From Dysosmobacter sp. Marseille-Q4140 (GTDB lineage Bacteria; Bacillota; Clostridia; Oscillospirales; Oscillospiraceae): DNA of 64,000 nucleotides. Position 1 is the first letter of the stretch; the number at the start of each line of letters is the position of its first letter. The notes under the pieces were generated by a model. That model was given only the letters and a program-made list of their open reading frames with translations. It did not search any database and had not been told where the DNA came from. This document shows, in pieces, positions 45,015 to 53,809 of this stretch. Location: the NCBI GenBank assembly GCA_018228705.1, contig CP073694.1, positions 1,922,001 to 1,986,000 of the forward strand, written 5' to 3'. Position numbers and translations under genes: made by a program.

Positions 45015-47330
45015 TCAGCGCTTCGCCGGGGCGTCCGGCGCCAGGGGGAAGGACACCCGGACGGTAAACAGGTCCGCCACGGTCTCCACGGTCAGCTCCC
45101 CGCCGCAGGCCTCGGTGAAGCTGCGGGCGATGGAGAGGCCCAGGCCGCTGCCGCCGTCGGTGCGGCTCTCGTCCCCCCGGACGAACCGGGCGGTGAAGTC
45201 CACGCCCTCCGGCAGCTCCCGGCTGGAGGTGTTGCGGACCCTGGCCTCCGCCCTTCCCTCCCCCGCCGTCAGCTGGAGGTAGACCCGGCTGCCGGGGAGC
45301 GAGTACTGCAAGGCGTTCTGGATCAGGTTCTGGAACACCCGGTAGAGCCGCTTGCCGTCGGCCACGATGGGAACCTCCCCCTCCGGCAGGTCCGTGCGCA
45401 CGGTCAGGCCGCTTTGTTCGATGGGGTCCGCCATGTCCGCCAGGGTCTGGCGCAGGAGCTTTCCCAGGTCCAGCCGCTCCAGATCCACCGGCAGCTGATC
45501 GGAGGCGGCCTTGCTGACCTCGAACACGTCCTGGACCATGGCCTTGAGGCGCTGGGCCTTCTCGTCGATGATCCGGGCGTAGTCCGCCGCGGTCCCCTCC
45601 AGGGGCTCCTGCCGCAGCAGCTCCGCGTAGGAGAGGATGGAGGTCAGGGGCGTTTTCAGGTCGTGGGAGACGTTTGCAATCAGCTCCACCTTCATCCGCT
45701 CGCTGCGGGTCCGGTCCGCCAGGGCCTGCTGGAGGCCGGACTGAATGTGGCTGAGGTCCTCCGCGATCTGGTGCAGGTCCGTGTCCGCGGGCAATTCCGC
45801 CGCGGCGTCCAGGTTTCCGGCCCGGATGGCCGCCGCCTGATCCGCCAGACGCCCCAGATCCCGGGCCAGGGACAGCTGGTGCCGGGAGGAGAGGATGCAC
45901 AGCGCCAGCACCAGGAGGAAGCCCAGCACCGTCAGCAGCACCCAGGCGAAGTACAGGTTCCACCAGTAGAGCTCCATGCCGATCACCAGCAGCACGGCGG
46001 CCGCCGCGGTGCCGCCCACCATGGCCGCCGGCAGGGCCAATGCCCACCGCCGCAGCCGTTGCTGCACCGGCAGGCGGAGCGAGCGGTCCCGCAGGAGGCG
46101 GCGGAGGCTCCGCAGCCAGCTCCGCCGCTGCTCCTTGGAATGATAGCGGTGGTCTATCCGGATCAGCCACAGAAGCAGGCACAAAAGCAGCAAAAGGGGC
46201 AGGTTTTCCAGAAGCATCCAGACGCCGATGGGGAGATACTCCTGTGTCACAATGGCCCAGGAGAGACCCCTGATATTGGTGAGGATATGGAACAGCAGCC
46301 AGAAGGGAACGCCCTGATCGGTATAGCCGAAGAGCAGCGACAGCAGGCACGCTGCCACCGCCAGGAACCGCAGCTCCGTCCACACGTACACGGTCTTGGC
46401 GGCGATGGCCGCCTCCGCCCGCCTCCGGTCCTTCCGGAGAAAACAGGCCAGAGACAGCAGGCCCAGTCCCGCTGCCAGGGCCAGGGCGGCCCTGAGATAG
46501 AAGGTGTAGAAGCCGCGCAGCTCCTCATACAGGCCGTACATGGGGCTGCTGCGGGAGATGTAGCCGCTGTCGTACTGGCCCTGGAGGTAGCGGATGGGGG
46601 TCTTCCGGACCGCCATGCGGACCTCCACGCCCTCCACGCCCTCTCCGGCGGTGAAGTTTTCGTAGCCGGGCAGATACCAGCTCCGGTCCTCGGTGTAGAT
46701 GCCGCTGCCGTAGAGGTCCACCTCCTTCCCGTCCTTCCAGGCCTGGGCCTTGCCGTCCTTGAAGATCAGCAGGAAGTTGTATCCCTCCGGGATGTCCGAG
46801 GTATCGGCCAGAGCTCGGCTGGTGTTGCGGTAAAGGACGCGGTTGTTTTTGCGGATGCAGTAGAGCACGTTCTTGTCCGCCTGATAGGCCGCGTCCGGCG
46901 CCGTGTGTCCGGACTCCTCCGAGGCCATGGCGCTGTCGGAGGCGGTGTCCGAGTACCAGCCGCCGGAGGTCCATCCGGAATCGCCTTCCAGCACCGTGTC
47001 GTACCACGTGAGCGTTCCCCCGGCCCCCAGGGTCAGAAAGTCCCGGACATAGCCGCTGACCTCGGAGGCAAAGGCCCGGGTCTCCTGCCAGTCGTCCTTC
47101 CACCACTCCAGATCGCTGCCGGTGACCCACTGCCCCAGGCCGGAGAGCAGGCTCCCCGCCGTCAGGGCGAAGCCCAGCAGCAGGGCGGCCACGCCGGTCC
47201 AGGCCCGGATCCGGGGGTGCTTTTTCGGCTCCACCCGAAGGACCCCGGGGGCCTCCTCCGCCCCGTTTATCGCCTCGTCCACCCGGGCGGCCACGTAGTA
47301 CTCCAGCTCCTCGCCGGGGTCATGCTCCAT
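45015..47330 (-). CDS. Sensor histidine kinase with large extracellular region and extra membrane helices
   Basis: 771 residues from ATG 47330 (a TTG seven codons earlier is also open). One helix at about 46-66 precedes a 190-residue extracellular domain. A block of several helices (about 265-470) is interrupted by a basic cytosolic loop. Next come a HAMP-like coil, the DHp helix with VSHDLKTPLTS (phospho-His) and the ATP-binding domain (N box NALQYS, G1/G2 region GSGLGLSIA). Kinases with this many helices probably sense a membrane-linked signal. It overlaps the response regulator gene by 11 bases. Confidence 0.88.
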   Translation of the reverse strand: MEHDPGEELEYYVAARVDEAINGAEEAPGVLRVEPKKHPRIRAWTGVAALLLGFALTAGSLLSGLGQWVTGSDLEWWKDDWQETRAFASEVSGYVRDFLTLGAGGTLTWYDTVLEGDSGWTSGGWYSDTASDSAMASEESGHTAPDAAYQADKNVLYCIRKNNRVLYRNTSRALADTSDIPEGYNFLLIFKDGKAQAWKDGKEVDLYGSGIYTEDRSWYLPGYENFTAGEGVEGVEVRMAVRKTPIRYLQGQYDSGYISRSSPMYGLYEELRGFYTFYLRAALALAAGLGLLSLACFLRKDRRRAEAAIAAKTVYVWTELRFLAVAACLLSLLFGYTDQGVPFWLLFHILTNIRGLSWAIVTQEYLPIGVWMLLENLPLLLLLCLLLWLIRIDHRYHSKEQRRSWLRSLRRLLRDRSLRLPVQQRLRRWALALPAAMVGGTAAAAVLLVIGMELYWWNLYFAWVLLTVLGFLLVLALCILSSRHQLSLARDLGRLADQAAAIRAGNLDAAAELPADTDLHQIAEDLSHIQSGLQQALADRTRSERMKVELIANVSHDLKTPLTSILSYAELLRQEPLEGTAADYARIIDEKAQRLKAMVQDVFEVSKAASDQLPVDLERLDLGKLLRQTLADMADPIEQSGLTVRTDLPEGEVPIVADGKRLYRVFQNLIQNALQYSLPGSRVYLQLTAGEGRAEARVRNTSSRELPEGVDFTARFVRGDESRTDGGSGLGLSIARSFTEACGGELTVETVADLFTVRVSFPLAPDAPAKR

Positions 47331-48027
47331 GCCGTTCCATTTTGTATCCAATTCCCCACACCACCTTGATGTAATCTGGCTCGCTGGGGTTCAGCTCCAC
47401 CTTCTCCCGGATGCGCCGGATGTGGACCATCACCGTGTTCTCGCAGGCGTAGGCCGTCTCCTCCCCCCACACCCGGCGGTAGATCTCCTCTGCCGGGAAC
47501 ACCCGTCCGGGGTGATTCATCAGCAGCTCCACGATCTTCGTCTCCGTGGCGGTGAGGCGCACCGGCTCGCCGTCGGCGGTGAGCTGGCGGCTCTCCGGGT
47601 CGTAGGCCAGGCGGCCGTTGACCAGCACCCCCGCCCGGGAGCGGGCGTGGATGTCCCCCAGCTGGGTGTACCGGCGCAGCTGACTGCGGACGCGGGCCGC
47701 CAGCTCCTGGGGGTTGAAGGGCTTGGTGACGTAGTCGTCGGCCCCCATGGAAAGCCCCAGGATCTTGTCGGAGTCCTCGCTCTTGGCGGACAGGACGATC
47801 ACCGGCAGGTTCCGCTTCTCCCGGATCCGCAGCAGGGCGGTGAGGCCGTCCAGCTTCGGCATCATCATGTCCAGCAAAATAAGGTCCACCGGCTTCGTCA
47901 GCGCCAGGTCCACGGCGGCGAGGCCGTCGGCGGCCTTCAGACACCGGTAGCCCTCCCGCTCCAGGGTGATGGCGATGGCCCCGGCGATCTCGGCGTCGTC
48001 GTCCACCACCAGAATCCATTCGTTCAT
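47320..48027 (-). CDS. OmpR/PhoB-family response regulator
   Basis: 235 residues. Receiver domain about 1-118 (acidic pocket VVDDDAEI, phospho-Asp in DLILLDMMMPK, Lys in VTKPFNP) and winged-helix DNA-binding domain about 132-232 (LTATETKIVELLMNHPGRVF, VMVHIRRIREKVE). It pairs with the kinase that overlaps its 3' end. AAGGAGGGACGCGAC precedes ATG 48027. Repeated GTAAGA motifs upstream are possible sites for its own binding. Confidence 0.93.
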   Translation of the reverse strand: MNEWILVVDDDAEIAGAIAITLEREGYRCLKAADGLAAVDLALTKPVDLILLDMMMPKLDGLTALLRIREKRNLPVIVLSAKSEDSDKILGLSMGADDYVTKPFNPQELAARVRSQLRRYTQLGDIHARSRAGVLVNGRLAYDPESRQLTADGEPVRLTATETKIVELLMNHPGRVFPAEEIYRRVWGEETAYACENTVMVHIRRIREKVELNPSEPDYIKVVWGIGYKMERHGA

Positions 48028-48068
48028 GTCGCGTCCCTCCTTGAGCCAAGGTCAGTGTCCCACACAAT

Positions 48069-48108
48069 TCTTACAGCGGTGTGGGGAAATCTCTTACGGA
48101 TTTCTTAC
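48069..48108 (-). promoter_or_regulatory. Repeated GTAAGA boxes upstream of the response regulator
   Basis: On the minus strand GTAAGA occurs three times (complement of 48069-48074, 48092-48097 and 48103-48108). Two copies are 11 bases apart, one helical turn, as for OmpR-family dimers; the third is 23 bases on. Confidence 0.5.
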
Positions 48109-48170
48109 AAAAAACGGGGGCCTTCCGGTCCCCGATACGGCCGGAAAAGGGGCCGCGCCCCTTTTCCGGC
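48109..48170 (-). terminator. Double-hairpin terminator after the second kinase gene
   Basis: On the minus strand, a 14-bp stem (48140-48153 / 48157-48170) is followed by an 8-bp stem (48115-48122 / 48127-48134) and six T. The second hairpin with the T-run is the actual terminator. Confidence 0.8.
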
Positions 48171-48174
48171 AGCT

Positions 48175-49410
48175 TCATTTTTTCAGCGGCAGCGTCAGGA
48201 TGAAGCGGGTGGAGGATGCGTCGCTCTCGGCCTTCAGGGTGCCCCTGTGCTCGGCGGCGATGGCGGCGGCGATGGGCAGCCCCAGGCCGAAGCCCGACTG
48301 CTCCCCCCGGGAATCGTCCGCCCGGTAGAACCGCTCAAACAGGCGGCTCAGCTGCTCCGGGGGGATGGGCGCGCCGGGGTTGGCCACGGTCAGCCGGGCC
48401 TGCCGGTCGGTTTTTCGCAGCGTCAGGGTGATGATGCCGCCGGCGGCGCCGTACTTGACGGCATTGTCCAGCAAAATGGCGATCACCTGCCGCAGCTTCT
48501 CCCGGTCTCCCAGCACCGTCACGTCCCCGGCCAGGTCCTCCCGCAGGGGCTTGCCCGCCTCAAAGGCCACCGGCTCGAAGGACAGTGCGCAGTCCGCCGC
48601 CACGTCGGTGAGGGACACCGTCTCCATCACCGCCGTGCGGACGGCGTTGTCCGCACGGGCCAGTGTCAGCATCTCCTCCACCAGGGATTTCATGCGCCCG
48701 GCCTCGGAGCGGATGTTGTCGCTCCACCGGGCGGGCCGGTCGGGCAGGTCCGCCGACTGGAGCATCTCCGCGTTGGAGAGGATCACCGTCAGAGGCGTTT
48801 TCAGCTCATGGGAGGCGTCGGAGAGGAACTGGCGCTGCTGGCGCCAGGCCCGCTCCACCGGCCGGGTGGCCCAGCGGGCCAGGAGGATGGACACGCCCAG
48901 AAGCAGCAGCAGCGACGCCGCGCCGATCTGGAAGTAGGAGCCCATCATCTCCCGCAGGGTGGCCTGCTCCATAGACATGTCCACAAAGGCCAGCTTCTGA
49001 TACAGTCCGTTGTCCTGGCGGAGATAACGCAGGTTGTAGCTGTCGACGGTGCCCTCCGTCCGGTCCTGGGAGAGGCAGTCGGTGATGATGGCGGTCAGCT
49101 CCTCCGTGTCCTCCAGATTGGCGTAGGTACCGCCGGTGACATAGGCGCTGTACATGCCGCTGCTGCGCTGCCATACCTCCACGGTGAAGTAGGGCAGCTG
49201 GACCACCCGGTCCCCCAGGTCCAGCCCGATATCCGGCCGGGACAGGGCGTTGGAGGCGCTCTCCCGCAGCACCCGCTGGAGCACCTCCCGGCTGATGATC
49301 TGGATGTTCTGCTGGGCGGAGGCGTAGGCGGAGAAGAACACCACCGCCAGCACCGCCGTCACCATGACCATGCACATGGCCACAAATTTTACCTGCAATT
49401 TACGGATCAT
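48175..49410 (-). CDS. Sensor histidine kinase
   Basis: 411 residues. It has a first membrane helix at about 8-28 (FVAMCMVMVTAVLAVVFFSAY), an extracellular loop of about 125 residues and a second helix at about 158-178. The DHp motif is DASHELKTPLTVILSNAE; the ATP domain has NAVKYGA and SGFGLGLPIA. The linker between helix 2 and DHp is very short, so no full HAMP domain is present. GGGGGTGTTCTG precedes ATG 49410. It follows its response regulator by 61 bases. Confidence 0.9.
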   Translation of the reverse strand: MIRKLQVKFVAMCMVMVTAVLAVVFFSAYASAQQNIQIISREVLQRVLRESASNALSRPDIGLDLGDRVVQLPYFTVEVWQRSSGMYSAYVTGGTYANLEDTEELTAIITDCLSQDRTEGTVDSYNLRYLRQDNGLYQKLAFVDMSMEQATLREMMGSYFQIGAASLLLLLGVSILLARWATRPVERAWRQQRQFLSDASHELKTPLTVILSNAEMLQSADLPDRPARWSDNIRSEAGRMKSLVEEMLTLARADNAVRTAVMETVSLTDVAADCALSFEPVAFEAGKPLREDLAGDVTVLGDREKLRQVIAILLDNAVKYGAAGGIITLTLRKTDRQARLTVANPGAPIPPEQLSRLFERFYRADDSRGEQSGFGLGLPIAAAIAAEHRGTLKAESDASSTRFILTLPLKK

Positions 49411-49471
49411 GGGCAGAACACCCCCTTTTTGTCGAAAAAAATGTGGAAAAGTGGAAATTTGGCCGGCCGGG

Positions 49472-50155
49472 TCAGGTTTCCGGCGCCTCCAGGCAGTAGC
49501 CCACCATGCGGATGGTGCGGATCTTCACGGCGGAGTGCAGATGCTCCAGCTTGCGCCGCAGGAAGGAGATGTAGACCTCCACGTTGTTGTCCTCGGCGTC
49601 GGACTCGTAGCCCCAGATCTTCAGCAGCAGCGTCTCCTTGGTGAGCACCTGCTTCTGGTTGAGCATCAGCAGCTCCATCATGTCGAACTCCTTGCGGCTC
49701 AGGCGCACGCTCCGCTCGGCGCAGGACAGGGAAAAGGTGCTCCGGTCCAGCCGCAGGTCGGCGCAGGTGAGGCCCTCGGTACCGGTGCGCAGCTCCGGCT
49801 GCCGCCGGATCAGAGCCCGGACGCAGGCCAGCAGCTCCCGGGGCTCGAAGGGCTTGGTGAGATAGTAGTCGGCGCCGCAGTCCAGGCCCTGGACCTTGTC
49901 AGAGACCTCGGACCGGGCCGTCAGCATCAGCACCGGCGTGGCGTCCCCGGCGGCGCGCAGCCGCCGCAGCACCGTGAACCCGTCCAGCTTGGGCAGCATC
50001 ACGTCCAGCAGGATCACATCGTAGATGGCGCTGAGGGCGTTGTCCAGGCCCGTCTCGCCGTCGTGGCACACATCCACGGCATAGCCGTCCATCTCCAGCA
50101 GATCCCGCAGGGTCTCCGCAAGCCGTACCTCATCCTCTATGACCAGTACCCGCAT
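49472..50155 (-). CDS. OmpR/PhoB-family response regulator
   Basis: 227 residues from ATG 50155 (ATGGAGGCATGGTGC upstream; the frame is open 27 codons earlier without a ribosome site). Receiver about 1-116 (VIEDEVRL, phospho-Asp in DVILLDVMLPKLDG, Lys in LTKPFEP) and winged helix about 128-222 (LSRKEFDMMELLMLNQKQV, VEVYISFLRRKLE). It partners the kinase downstream. Between it and the DUF4340 gene upstream lies an array of palindromes. Confidence 0.93.
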   Translation of the reverse strand: MRVLVIEDEVRLAETLRDLLEMDGYAVDVCHDGETGLDNALSAIYDVILLDVMLPKLDGFTVLRRLRAAGDATPVLMLTARSEVSDKVQGLDCGADYYLTKPFEPRELLACVRALIRRQPELRTGTEGLTCADLRLDRSTFSLSCAERSVRLSRKEFDMMELLMLNQKQVLTKETLLLKIWGYESDAEDNNVEVYISFLRRKLEHLHSAVKIRTIRMVGYCLEAPET

Positions 50156-50204
50156 GCACCATGCCTCCATTCCGGAAAATACCCATAAACGGGAAGGAAG
50201 AGTG

Positions 50205-50340
50205 TGTGCGGGAAACCCAGGAAGGGTTTCCTGCACAATTTCAATAAAGAGCTTTCAAAACGTTGAAAACGCTTTGAAAGCTACCTGATCTGTCAAAATT
50301 CTTTTTGACAGATCAGGGGGAGCCTTCGGCTCCCCCTGAT
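50205..50340. repeat. Array of four palindromes, two of them mutually exclusive
   Basis: Stem 1: 14 positions with one G-T pair (50205-50218 / 50224-50237). Stem 2: 10 bp, 13-base loop (50250-50259 / 50273-50282). Stem 3: perfect 15 bp (50284-50298 / 50303-50317). Stem 4: perfect 13 bp (50312-50324 / 50328-50340). Stems 3 and 4 share 50312-50317 and cannot both form in full. Confidence 0.85.
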
Positions 50341-50369
50341 TGTACCATGGGCCGGACGGCCTGGCAAGG

Positions 50370-51437
50370 TCACGCCGCGGTGTCGTCCGCCGCATCGGCG
50401 GTCTCCGCGGCGGCGTCCGCCGCCGTCAGGCCGTTCTGGGCGGCGTCCGCCGCCGTCAGGCCGTTCTGGGCGGCGGCAAACAGGGCGTCCACGCTGTCCA
50501 GATCCATCTGGTAGATGGTGGTGTCGTCGTCCACGCGGACGTAGCGGCCGTCGCCGTCCAGGTTCTCCGTGCCGAAGGCCAGCGTCAGGGTCTGCTCCGT
50601 GCCGCTGTCGGTGAGGTAGGTCATGGTGACGGTGACCGGCTCGTCAAAGCCGCAGATGCTCACCGCCTCGTCGGTGGGCTTGTAGTCCACGCACTTGGTG
50701 ATGCTCAGGGCCTCCAGCTCGCCGATCAGGTCCGCGGCGGCGTCGGTCACGTCCTCCCCGCCGGATTTCCAGGTGACGGTGACGTTGCCGTCGGCGTCCT
50801 CGTCCTGGTCCGGCGTCAGGGTCACGGTCTCAGTGCCGGAGAGGGTCACGGAGAGGATCCGCTCCTCGGTCAGCAGGGGCAGCTCCGGCAGGGCGCACAT
50901 GTCGTAGATGGCCTTGGACATGTAGGTGTACAGGGTGTCCGCAATGATGTAGACGGGGCTCTCCTGCCCGTTCATGAGCATGTAGTAGCTGGTGCCGTCG
51001 GTGGTGGCGTTGCCCAGGGCGAGGGTCAATGTCTCCCCCTCCGGGGTGGTGGCGGTGAGGGTGGCGAAGGGATCGTCCAGGCCGTAGGCCTCCAGGGTGT
51101 CGCCGTCGGTGATGGTCTGCTGGGGCTTGAGGGCGGTCAGCAGGTCCACGATGGCGGTGACGGTGGAGTCGTCCAGGGGGAACTCCGGGTCGTCGGCCCA
51201 GGTCCAGTTCCCGTTCTCGTCCAGGGCGAAGGACAGCGCGGTGGTGCCGTTGTCATAGCTGAGGGCGGAGTAGGCCGCCTCCTCCGTGATAACGCCGGCG
51301 GCCTCCGCCGCGGCGGCTTCCTCCTCGGCCTGGCGGGCGCTGCGGTCCTTCAGGGTGCGGACGATCAGCAGCACGGCGGCCAGCGCCGCCACCACGACGA
51401 CCAGGGTCAGCAGGGTCTTTTTCTGGGATCGGTTCAT
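50370..51437 (-). CDS. DUF4340-domain protein of a Gld-like ABC system
   Basis: 355 residues. An N-terminal membrane helix (about 8-28, TLLTLVVVVAALAAVLLIV) anchors an extracytoplasmic domain with repeated beta-rich DUF4340-type units (LDDSTVTAIVDLLTALK, YGLDDPFATLT, SICGFDEPVTVT). Proteins of this kind are encoded with gliding-type (Gld) ABC transporters in non-gliding bacteria as well. The C-terminus ends in a low-complexity Ala/Asp tail with an exact 30-bp duplication (10 residues, AAQNGLTAAD, twice). It is last in the ATPase-permease-GldG-like-DUF4340 operon. Confidence 0.82.
   Translation of the reverse strand: MNRSQKKTLLTLVVVVAALAAVLLIVRTLKDRSARQAEEEAAAAEAAGVITEEAAYSALSYDNGTTALSFALDENGNWTWADDPEFPLDDSTVTAIVDLLTALKPQQTITDGDTLEAYGLDDPFATLTATTPEGETLTLALGNATTDGTSYYMLMNGQESPVYIIADTLYTYMSKAIYDMCALPELPLLTEERILSVTLSGTETVTLTPDQDEDADGNVTVTWKSGGEDVTDAAADLIGELEALSITKCVDYKPTDEAVSICGFDEPVTVTMTYLTDSGTEQTLTLAFGTENLDGDGRYVRVDDDTTIYQMDLDSVDALFAAAQNGLTAADAAQNGLTAADAAAETADAADDTAA
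50411..50470. repeat. Exact 30-bp tandem duplication inside the DUF4340 gene
   Basis: Two identical 30-bp units (50411-50440, 50441-50470), in frame, giving a repeated 10-residue block near the C-terminus. Copy number may vary between strains by slippage. Confidence 0.95.
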
Positions 51438-51509
51438 GGGCGTATTCTCCTTTGTTGCAGCGGCGGGCGGGGCCCGCGCGGGATTTCCGTGGGACCCCGC
51501 CGGGGGTCC

Positions 51510-52928
51510 TTACAGCTTGCGGCGGCGCATCCAGCGGAGGAAGCCGCAGATCAGCAGCGCCGCCGGGATCACCAGGATGAACAGCAGCCCCCAGATGCCG
51601 GCGGTGGTGACGGTGTTCATGGGAACGGACAGGCTCACCGGCTCGATGGAGATGGCGGAGATGTCGTCAAAGCCCGCCAGCACGGCGGAGACGAACAAGT
51701 CGGTGTTGTCCAGGTTGGTGAAGCTGGAGGTGATGGATTCATCGGTGAGGGAGGCGGAGCCGAACACGGTCAGCCGGGTGAAGAGGCCGTCGTCGATCTC
51801 CTCGGTGGCCACGGCGCCCACGGCGTAGGTGCCCTGGGTCTGGTGGTCGGCGTCCAGGATGGCGAAGCCGTTTTCCGAGGTGGTCAGGAAGGACTGGACG
51901 GTGATGGTGTCCCGCTCCGGATCCGTCAGCGTCACGCCCCGGGCGTTGTACATCAGCACCATGGAGTCGCTGGTCAGGGCGGAGGCGGCGTCCACGGAGG
52001 TGTCCACCAGGGGGAAGAACAGGTAGGGGATGTTCTGATAGTAGCGCCCGGCGTCGGCGATGAGGCCGTCGGCCACGGTCATGCCGTAGGCGGCGCACAT
52101 GGCCTCGAAGTTGGGCAGGTCCTCCAGCTGGCCGGCCATGGTGTAGACCACCTGGCCGCCGGTGGAGAGGTACTCCAGCACCATGCCCAGCTCGTCGTCG
52201 GCCAGGTCCCGGGTGGGGGCGTTGATGAGCAGCAGGTCGCAGTCGGCGGGGATGCCGCCGCCGGTCAGCAGGTTCACGGAGGAGACCGCCACGTGGGCCT
52301 TGTCCAGCCGCTCCGTCACGCTGAGGGGCAGGGCGGTCTCGTCGTGGCCGGTGGTCTCGTAGACCGTCCGGGACGCCTCGGACACCACCGCGTCCACGGC
52401 GGAGGTCAGCAGGCCCTCGGCGTCGAAGTCCGTCTCGCTCTTGGTGCCGTAATAGTAGTAGGTCATCAGGTCGTAGCCGATGATGTCGTCGATGGCGAAG
52501 GACTCCTGCTGGCCGGTGGCGGCGCAGGTGACCACCACCGTGCCGGCGTCCACGCCGTAGGTGCTCAGCACCGAGGGGTAGACAACCGGGTCGATGTACT
52601 CCACGCTCAGGCGGTCGCTGAGCGCGGCGTACTTGTCCAGGAAGCGGACGATGCGGCTGTCCACGCTGTCCTGATCGGACAGAATGTGGATCTCCACGTC
52701 CTGATCCAGGGCGGCGAGGTATTCCACCGACGTATCGGTGATATCATAGATGCCGCTGTTCGTCAAGTCCCATTGGGCCCAGCTCTCCGGCAGCTGCGCC
52801 GCCAGCAGGTTGAACACCACCGCCGCGGCCACGGCCAGGGCCATGAGCCCCGCGGCGAAGGCCCCCCGGCGGGAGGCGTGACGGCCCGCGGCCAGTCGCA
52901 GGGCGGTTTTCCAGTTTTTCCGTTCCAT
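51510..52928 (-). CDS. GldG-like extracytoplasmic component of an ABC system
   Basis: 472 residues from ATG 52928 (GGAGGTGACGGCA upstream). It has an N-terminal helix (about 24-45), a long extracellular part resembling the ABC_transp_aux/GldG domain (DQDVEIHILSDQDSVDSRIVRFLDKYA, YIDPVVYPSVL, LLINAPTRDL) and a C-terminal helix (about 443-463) with a basic end RWMRRRKL. GldG-like proteins work with GldF and GldA; outside gliding bacteria their substrate is unknown. Cotranscribed with its neighbours. Confidence 0.85.
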   Translation of the reverse strand: MERKNWKTALRLAAGRHASRRGAFAAGLMALAVAAAVVFNLLAAQLPESWAQWDLTNSGIYDITDTSVEYLAALDQDVEIHILSDQDSVDSRIVRFLDKYAALSDRLSVEYIDPVVYPSVLSTYGVDAGTVVVTCAATGQQESFAIDDIIGYDLMTYYYYGTKSETDFDAEGLLTSAVDAVVSEASRTVYETTGHDETALPLSVTERLDKAHVAVSSVNLLTGGGIPADCDLLLINAPTRDLADDELGMVLEYLSTGGQVVYTMAGQLEDLPNFEAMCAAYGMTVADGLIADAGRYYQNIPYLFFPLVDTSVDAASALTSDSMVLMYNARGVTLTDPERDTITVQSFLTTSENGFAILDADHQTQGTYAVGAVATEEIDDGLFTRLTVFGSASLTDESITSSFTNLDNTDLFVSAVLAGFDDISAISIEPVSLSVPMNTVTTAGIWGLLFILVIPAALLICGFLRWMRRRKL

Positions 52929-52942
52929 TGCCGTCACCTCCC

Positions 52943-53809
52943 TCAATTCCAGCGGCGCTTCTGGACCACCTGAACGGTCAGAAACACCAGCAGCGCGCAC
53001 AGGGACAGATACAGCAGCACGCCCCGCAGGTCAAAGACGTGGTCGGAGGCGAAGCTGTCAAAGGCCGTGATCAGGGAGAACTTGCCCAGCACGTCCGGCA
53101 GCAGGCCGGCGAAGGCGGAGGAGTCCTTGATGTAGAACCCGGCGATGACCGCCGCGCCCACCGCCAGGGTGCCGGCGGTGATCTTCCAGTTGTCGGACAG
53201 GGCGTTGAGCAAAAAGCACACCAGGATCAGCGCCGCCAGCAGGCCCAGCAGGGACCCGGAGGCGCTGGTGGGCAGGAAGCTGACCAGGCCGTCCCACAGG
53301 TACAGCACCAGCAAGATGCCGAAGGTGCCCACGGCGGCGATCAGCTGGCTCTCCGTCAGGGCGGAGACCAGCAGACCCACGGCGATCTCTACGGCGCCCA
53401 GCAGGAAGAAGGCCAGGATGGTGCCGTAGTCCGCCAGCAGGAAGGACGAGCCGTTGAGGGCGATGATCAGGGGGCACAGGCACGCGATGGCCGTGGGCAG
53501 GGCGAACACCGTCAGCATGGCCAGGTACTTGCCCATCACCACGCCGGTGACGCTGACCGGCGCCGTCAGCAGCAGCTGGTCGGTCCTGCTGCGGCGCTCC
53601 TCCGCCATGGACCGCATGGTGAGGATGGGGACCACCACCATGAACACAAACAGCGTATAGCTCAGGGACATGGAAAAATAGGGGTAGCCGTTGAACAGGT
53701 TGTATACAAAGAAGTAGATGCCGATGAACACCGTCAGCACCGCCGTGAACAGCCACCCGGTCATGGAGTTGAAGTAGGAGGCAACCTCCCGCTTATAAAT
53801 TGCCGTCAT
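52943..53809 (-). CDS. ABC transporter permease, GldF/ABC-2 type
   Basis: 288 residues with six to seven hydrophobic helices. It begins MTAIYKREVASYFNSMTGW, the conserved N-terminus of ABC-2/GldF-type permeases, and the block LTMRSMAEERRSRTDQLLLTAPVS is the usual coupling region. It overlaps the ATPase gene by 17 bases and lies 14 bases before the GldG-like gene. Confidence 0.9.
   Translation of the reverse strand: MTAIYKREVASYFNSMTGWLFTAVLTVFIGIYFFVYNLFNGYPYFSMSLSYTLFVFMVVVPILTMRSMAEERRSRTDQLLLTAPVSVTGVVMGKYLAMLTVFALPTAIACLCPLIIALNGSSFLLADYGTILAFFLLGAVEIAVGLLVSALTESQLIAAVGTFGILLVLYLWDGLVSFLPTSASGSLLGLLAALILVCFLLNALSDNWKITAGTLAVGAAVIAGFYIKDSSAFAGLLPDVLGKFSLITAFDSFASDHVFDLRGVLLYLSLCALLVFLTVQVVQKRRWN

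Noticed and set aside
50411..50470. CRISPR-like direct repeat
   Set aside because: The two 30-bp units are adjacent without spacers and lie in frame within a gene.
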